DNA from: Harmonia axyridis | Taxonomy: Eukaryota; Arthropoda; Insecta; Coleoptera; Coccinellidae | Direction of reading: 5' to 3' | DNA: 64,000 bases | Assembly (NCBI RefSeq): GCF_914767665.1 | Contig: NC_059503.1 | Span: forward strand, 58,112,352 to 58,176,351 | Part shown: positions 58,640 through 64,000 of the stretch, one piece after another | Layout: each line of letters starts with the position of its first letter | How positions within the stretch are numbered: position 1 is the first letter of the stretch | Made by a program: the position numbers and the translations under genes | The notes under the pieces: model-generated | Seen by the model: only the letters and a program-made list of their open reading frames with translations | The model's database searches: none | Told to the model about the DNA's origin: nothing

Positions 58640-59523
58640 TCATATAATAATAATAACCCTAATTCAACAACAATTACAGAAAAAGAAGTGTTTCACAAAA
58701 AATAAAATGAATGAATAAAGTTGACTAGCGATAAGTGTTGTTACACTTGTTTCGCATAAATATAAAAGGTCAATAGAATCACTACACAAAAGCATACTCA
58801 TAAATAGAACCCAAAAATAGAAATAACAAAAATCCACCCAAAAAATAACAATAACAACAGAAATAACATAAATACCTACATAATATTAAGAACTATGATA
58901 TGTTTCTCCCTGTTTATGCAAGCAGTGAACTGTAACATACTATGAATATGATTTGTTCAGCTCACGTAAGCATCGAAATGGCGATGAACTAATTGTCTTG
59001 GATTCTCAAGAATGAATCCCTTCAATGCCTTTTTGAATTGAGGTGGATATACTGACGTTTTCATCTGTTCAGGTAAACTATTATAAAATTTTGGTGCCAA
59101 GTAATTGAAGGAACGTTGTGTTATTGTTTTCATCATATAGGGAACTAGGTGTTGATTTCGATTTCGTGTATTGTATGAATGATTAGTTACCAGTGATGTC
59201 TGCCTTGTAGTGTGATATCTAATGAGCGTGTGGAAAAAGTATAATTGTCTGGTGTCCATTATCTTAGTTCCTAGGTATAGTTGATCAGAGTTGTTCAGTC
59301 GATCTTTAGAAAAAATTAGTTTGAGAAAACGTCTCTGACATATTTCCAGGAGGTGAATGTGGGTTTTCGCTGCAGCTCCCCATCCTAGTATTCCATAGCG
59401 GAGATGGCTTTCCACTAGTGCGTAGTATAGCATTTTTAGGTGGTGCGTTGGTAAAAAATTTTTAAGGTATTTGAATCTGTATAAGATAGTTTGTAGTTTT
59501 TTAAAATGAAATTTACAATTCAC
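58640..59523 (-). mobile_element. 5'-truncated LINE with open C-terminal RT-associated frame (188 aa)
   Basis: The frame 58957-59523 reads YALVESHLRYGILGWG, HLLEICQRRFLKLIF, SYNTRNRNQHLVPYMMKTIT and YLAPKFYNSLPEQMK, the C-terminal region of jockey/CR1-type non-LTR polymerases. There are no stops over 188 codons, suggesting a fairly recent insertion. Truncated before the catalytic RT domain. An (ATT)n tract at 58640-58656 (tail on the minus strand) probably marks the 3' end. Confidence 0.75.
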
Positions 59524-59885
59524 TAATTTCCCTTTTTGTTTCTCATTTAACTAGTTACCACGTAAGGGTTATCGTGAGGACATCAAGAGAACTATGAGGG
59601 AAAGAAGAAGGTGAATCAATACCTGCTGATTTTTTCAATTTGAATCAGTAAAAAATCTCGAATAAGAAATTCCTACGGAAAGATGTTTCGAATAAAAAGT
59701 TAACGATTTTGAAGAAAAAGTCCTCCTATGCCAGAACCCCTTCCATTTAATTTACTCTTGTGGGGAGTACGGGGATCAACTTTGGAATTTCAAATAGGTA
59801 TGTACCACCATATTGCAGTTTTTCGTCTGAAAGACCTTGATGTATCCGTTCCATTACACATTTACATGAAATATTAATCATAAAT
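59524..59885. other. Unannotated interval
   Basis: Nothing recognised. Confidence 0.3.
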
Positions 59886-59889
59886 TGTC

Positions 59890-60140
59890 CAACTATTCGT
59901 TGAAACAATGGAAAACGTTCTGCGCATAAAGGTAGAAGGTTTGACAGAGAAAGAAGAAATCCCTTTCGTCTTTGCCTTGCAAGCAGCTGTTCTCAAGCAA
60001 ACAAACGCCGTTCAACATCTCTCAACTTTAACTCGTACGGCACCTAATTTCCTTGGCTTGTTGCATCACTTCCAAAGATTCTGCCAATTCTTGTAGTATT
60101 TGACACGAGTCTTAATCAGTGTTAAAACTTGATTTGTAGT
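59890..60140 (-). mobile_element. Fragment of the same mauritiana-type mariner
   Basis: The minus strand is homologous to 55755-55925 and 61660-61850: the RLFA.EQLLARQRRKGF region followed upstream by QELAESLEVMQQA-like sequence. The plus-strand frame at 59908-60096 is the antisense shadow. Confidence 0.65.
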
Positions 60141-61295
60141 TGTTGATTGACTAGGCATATTCAGCTCAAATAAATATCACAATATCATGAAGATATAACT
60201 AAAAATATTCTTTAATTCTGGAAATGATTTATGGAAGATTGATTCATGTTCCCTTTTAAATCTCCTCATCAATGAATATGTTCTATACTCTTCCTCTAGA
60301 TGGGAAACTGCAGCTTAAAATATACTTCAATCAGCCCTATTTGCTTGCGTAGATTGTGGAGCAACTTTTTTTTTGTCTTTCCTCTACGGCCATTCGTAAA
60401 ATACCGTCGAATAAATCCCAATTTTCAGACGCTACCGCATGCAAGCAAAGCGATAACGTATTCCGCATGTAAATCAGTAGTCATTAATTGGGCGAGATTT
60501 TCCTTGGACCTCTCGCTCGTCCTGCAAAATTCAAAATGCCTTTATTATTGATAATTCCATTAGCCTACTGCGAAAATATAAAGCGAATTCGTTATTGCGC
60601 GGCTCGTCCGTGTGTCTCTGATGGAAATAAAGGCACCGAATCGTTCGACGGTCTCTGGCCTAGGTACGGACAGACGGACAGAACGTCAGACCCTTTTTCT
60701 TAATGATTTCGTTACACACGGCTGATTTTGCGGCCTATTCGATTAGCGAAGGGATTCGGCTTCATCACGCATCACTTTCTGTATTCGTTCTTTTGATATG
60801 TATTTTATTCATCAACAAAAGGAGCATACATAGAGCTTATCCCAAAACTGTACACAAAAACAAAAAGCATAAATCATAGAAGATATTACTTATGCGCATA
60901 ACGCAAATTACTTCACTAAGTATTGAGAAATGTGCTATATATGATCAACTTTTTATGGAATGATTCTTCTATTTAAATTCTAAATCCAGGAAGTGTGATT
61001 CGAACATTTCAGAGGAGAGAGTTTTTTTTTCAACAAGATCCTTCCTATAATTAATTCATTTCCCTGTGATTTTTTTTTTATAGGTATTCAGTTAGAGCGT
61101 GTTTCTTTGACTTGTACATATATTTTAATAGTAGATTATTGAGGTCAAAAAGGGCACTTTATTCTTTTACCATATTTTCCGATGAAAATGAAAAGATATA
61201 GCCATTTAAATTTTTTATAATGAGTTATGCCAGCCCTGAAGACCCGCACATTCAAGTTTGTCCAGCCATAAGATATAACTTTTTAAACTCGAAAG
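60141..61295. other. Non-coding interval with a GC-richer island at about 60580-60790
   Basis: The island has CG-rich words and a repeated ACGGACAGACGGACAGA. No ORF with a domain and no element ends. The rest is AT-rich. Confidence 0.3.
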
Positions 61296-61300
61296 TTGTA

Positions 61301-63414
61301 CAACTTTGCTTCCGCCGTTTTGCAATAGATGGCTGTTGCGGTAGGTGGTTATCCAAATAAATGGATCGTAGATGTCATACAATAAGCTCAAGTATTTCTA
61401 AAAATAACGCCATCGAAATATTACTCGATTTGTGTCTGCCTCATAAAGTTATTCTCGATTAAACATGTTAGCTTACGAGCCAAATTCTCGTCATTTGCGG
61501 GAGGTTATAATTTTTTGCTTTAATGTGAAAAAATCTGCAGCTGAGTCTCATCGAATGCTCTCAACTACATCTTATAGAAAAAACATGCCGAGAGTGGTTT
61601 CAACGCTTCAAGAACAGGGATTTTGTATTCGAAGATGCAGAATTGGAGGCATTACTTGATCAAGACTCTTGTAAAATTCAACAAGAATTGGCAGAATCAT
61701 TGGAAGTGACGCAACAAGCCATTTCAAAATGCCTGAAAATCATGGGAATGATTCAGAAACAAGGGAATTGGCAGCCGTACGAGTTGAAGCCGAGAGATGT
61801 TTCTCTTGTGAACAGCTGCTTGCAAGGCAAGGACAAAAGGGATTTTCGCATCGCATTGTGACTAGAGACAAAAAATGGGTTCCTTATGATAATCATGCTT
61901 CCACGTCGACAGAAAACCAAATATTCACGGTTTCGAGGTCGTGCTCAGTATTTTGTTGAGATCAGCTCGGCGTAGTGTATTATGAGTCGTTAAAACTGAC
62001 TGAAACAATCACATGTGGTCCTTATCGAACACAATTAATGCTTTTGAGCCGAGCATTGAAAGACAAACGGCCGCAATACAACGAGAAGCATGATGAAGTA
62101 ACTTTACAGCATTACAATGCTCGACCCCATGTTGCGAAAGTAGTCAAGACATACTTGGAAACGTCGAAATGAGAAGTCTTACCCCACCCGCCGTATTCTT
62201 TAAACGTTGCTCTCTCGGACTTTCACTTGTTTGGATAAACGGCACACAGCCTGGCTGACCAGCACTTCCGGCGTTATGAAGAAGTAAAACAATTGGATCA
62301 ATTCGTGAATCGTTTCAAAAGATGACAAGTTTTTTCAACGAGGGATGCCTACGCTGCCCGAAAGATGATAGAAAGTAGTGAACAGCGATGAACAATACTT
62401 TGAATCATTAATGTAAAGGGTGTTTTTTTTAAAGCTATAGAACTTCAAATTGCAATAAAACAACGATGGATTATTCGATTGACATGAATTTTATTTATCC
62501 GCAAGATAATCTTGTGGCATTACATTTTAAATATGATTTCTGGCATATGAGCCACGGCTGGCTGGGATGTAGTCCAATTTGGACGTCCAATTTTCTATTA
62601 CTTTTTCCAACATTTGTGACCGTATATCGGAAATAACACGGTGAATGTTATCTTCCAAATGGTCAAGAGTTTGTGGCTTATCCGCATAGACCAATGACTT
62701 TACATAGCCCCACAGAAAGTAGTCTAGCGGTGTTAAATCACAAGATCTTGGAGGCCAATTCATAGGTCCAAAACGTGAAATTAGGGGGTCACCAAACGTG
62801 TCTTTCAATAAATCGATTGTGGCACGAGCTGTGTGACATGTTGCGCCGTCTTTTTGGAACCACAGCTCCTGGACATCATGGTTGTTCAATTGAGGAATGA
62901 AAAAGTTAGTAATCGTGTCTCTATACCGATCACCATTGACTGTAACGTTCTGGCCATCATCGTTTTTGAAGGAGTACGGACCAATAATTCCACCAGCCCA
63001 TAAAGCGCACCAAACAGTCAGTTTTTCTGGATGTAACGGTGTTTCGACATACACTTGAGGATTAGTTTCACTCCAAATGCGGCAGTTTTGTTTGTTGACG
63101 TAGTCATCCAAACAGAAGTGCGCTTCATCGCTAAACAAAATAAAATGGACGTAGTGCGCTATACGTATTCCGCAAGGAACCATTATTTTCGAAATGAAAT
63201 TGCACTATTTGCAAGCATTGTTCAGGCGTGAGTCTATTCATGATGAATTGCCAAACCAAACTGAGAATAAATCACTTGACAGCTGTTAAATCGGTCGCCA
63301 TCTTGAACAGTTATGCCAACTTAAAGTTATATATCTCGAAAAAAAAACACCCGTTATAATTGGTGTTTAACAATAAAGCCTCGAATTTCGAAAAAAACGA
63401 CGGAAGCAAAGTTG
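61301..63414 (+). mobile_element. Composite 2: mauritiana-type mariner with MarA at the same internal site, intact ends
   Basis: TIRs CAACTTTGCTTCCGCCGTTT and, reversed, CAACTTTGCTTCCGTCGTTT, flanked by TA at 61299-61300 and 63415-63416. Transposase remnants: MLAYEPNSRHLREVIIFCFN (61465), QQELAESLEVTQQAISKCLK (61643-61861), CEQLLARQGQKGFSHRIVT, YNARPHVAKVVKTYLETSK (to 62172) and LPHPPYS-like sequence. Multiple frameshifts. MarA copy G lies at 62416-63354. Without it the mariner is about 1.17 kb. Confidence 0.87.
62416..63354 (-). mobile_element. MarA copy G, nested in composite 2 (939 bp)
   Basis: TA at 62414-62415 and 63355-63356. Left AAGGGTGTTTTTTTTAAAGC, right reversed ACGGGTGTTTTTTTTTCGAG. 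Same length as copy D and the same N-terminal deletion junction (HYVHFILFSDEAHF). The frame 62527-63183 is open with QKDGATCHTARATIDLLKDT, where the usual QQD reads QKD, and SCDLTPLDYFLWGYVK. Confidence 0.9.
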
Positions 63415-63416
63415 TA

Positions 63417-64000
63417 CGCCTATGTAAACAACGTATTTAATCATTTTTCGCACTAATCATGTTTTAATCGATCATTTCTAGGGAGTCGAAAAAAAAATTT
63501 TTTTTGGGGTTTTTGGGAATCATTCGAAATCAATCGGATTCGCAAGGATGTTCCGGAAACACTTAACCATTCCCAACGCGTATAAAAAAAGCCACGAAAA
63601 TAATTCGGAACGTGGTCGGTCGCATAAAACACGATGTAAATGAAACGGGAGAGTGAACGATAGCGAACGACAAGGTGAGAGGGGCCTCAGGACTCGCTCC
63701 ACCGGCGAATGCAAACTAACGAAAAAAGAAGGGGTTAGCGGTTCCGGGAGGGTCGGAGGGATGGGGTGAATTTTATATTTGGAACATTAAATTCTTTTAA
63801 TTACTTTCTGTATCTACATATTATACGTGTAGTTCGCCCATTATTTTTAGGAATGTTCTGTTTGCCCGTTTCTCCGACTGAATACTGATTAATTCAACGA
63901 TAATTTATGATACGCGATATACCGCGCCGTACAAAAACCACAGAAATTTACACATGAAAAAAGAAGAACACGTGCGGTTTTCTACAATGAATATTAATTG
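63417..64000. other. Non-coding end of window with GC-richer patch
   Basis: About 63540-63760 is GC-richer. A TATAAAAAAAG word (63581-63591) is TATA-like, but no downstream ORF supports a promoter. Confidence 0.3.

Noticed and set aside
63575..63600. TATA-box promoter
   Set aside because: TATAAAAAAAG is common in such DNA, and no ORF or initiator context follows before the window end.

Overview
The window looks like repeat-dense, non-coding DNA of an insect nuclear genome, possibly a beetle. The evidence is low GC with scattered GC-richer islands, Pol III tRNA genes without introns, many degenerate Tc1/mariner and non-LTR elements, a short TTAGG run, and a ribosomal protein S2 copy of insect type. 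Species and chromosome cannot be fixed from the sequence alone. No bacterial or viral gene block is present.

Layout. 0.75-2.2 kb: LINE-A, a jockey-like non-LTR element, interrupted by a 506-bp MITE with a perfect 8-bp target duplication. 2.65-4.33 kb: two direct copies of a roughly 410-bp repeat. The first copy carries a 5'-truncated RpS2 copy and a 123-bp hairpin, and the second shows both empty sites. 4.85-5.0 kb: the best candidate for a host exon. 6.3-7.2 kb: first of seven copies of one Tc1/mariner family, here called MarA. 8.9-9.4 kb: LINE tail. 10.3-13.0 kb: LINE-B (RNase H plus zinc-knuckle end) split by a 1.9-kb foldback element with arms of about 700 bp. 13.8-14.9 kb: tandem array of TIR-bearing units. 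17.0-18.6 kb: a LINE tail and LINE-A copy 2. 20.5-22.2 kb: MarA and a mariner remnant. 24.2-26.3 kb: a mariner-like remnant and a LINE reverse transcriptase. 27.5-28.5 kb: a poly(A)-ended sequence of unknown origin. 29.9 kb: tRNA-Arg. 30.1 kb: hAT-like MITE. 30.6-31.1 kb: degenerate tandem repeat. 32.0 kb: MarA. 35.6-37.8 kb: LINE-A copy 3 with an apparently intact Tc1 element (332-aa DD34E transposase) inside it. 41.9-43.2 kb: mariner remnants. 45.35 kb: hexanucleotide array. 47.1-49.1 kb: MarA and a Tc1 remnant. 49.6-50.4 kb: two tRNA-Arg genes flanking a hAT-like MITE. 50.8-51.8 kb: the only MarA copy that keeps its N-terminal domain. 52.6-53.9 kb: second foldback element. 54.07 kb: LTR-retrotransposon primer-binding-site-like motif. 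55.4-57.5 and 61.3-63.4 kb: two copies of a composite, a mauritiana-type mariner with a MarA element at the same internal position. 59.0-59.5 kb: LINE C-terminal ORF.

Taken together, the window is a record of nested transposition. Several insertions can be proved inside the window because a paralogous empty site is also present. The only features likely to function are the Tc1 transposase, the three tRNA-Arg(UCG) genes and possibly one exon near 4.9 kb. GC-rich islands at about 13.2-13.6, 15.8-16.2, 20.2-20.4, 26.5-27.1, 34.9-35.2, 38.4-38.8, 44.3-44.8, 58.1-58.5 and 60.6-60.8 kb do not look like transposons and could be regulatory DNA in a large intron or intergenic region. That is inference.
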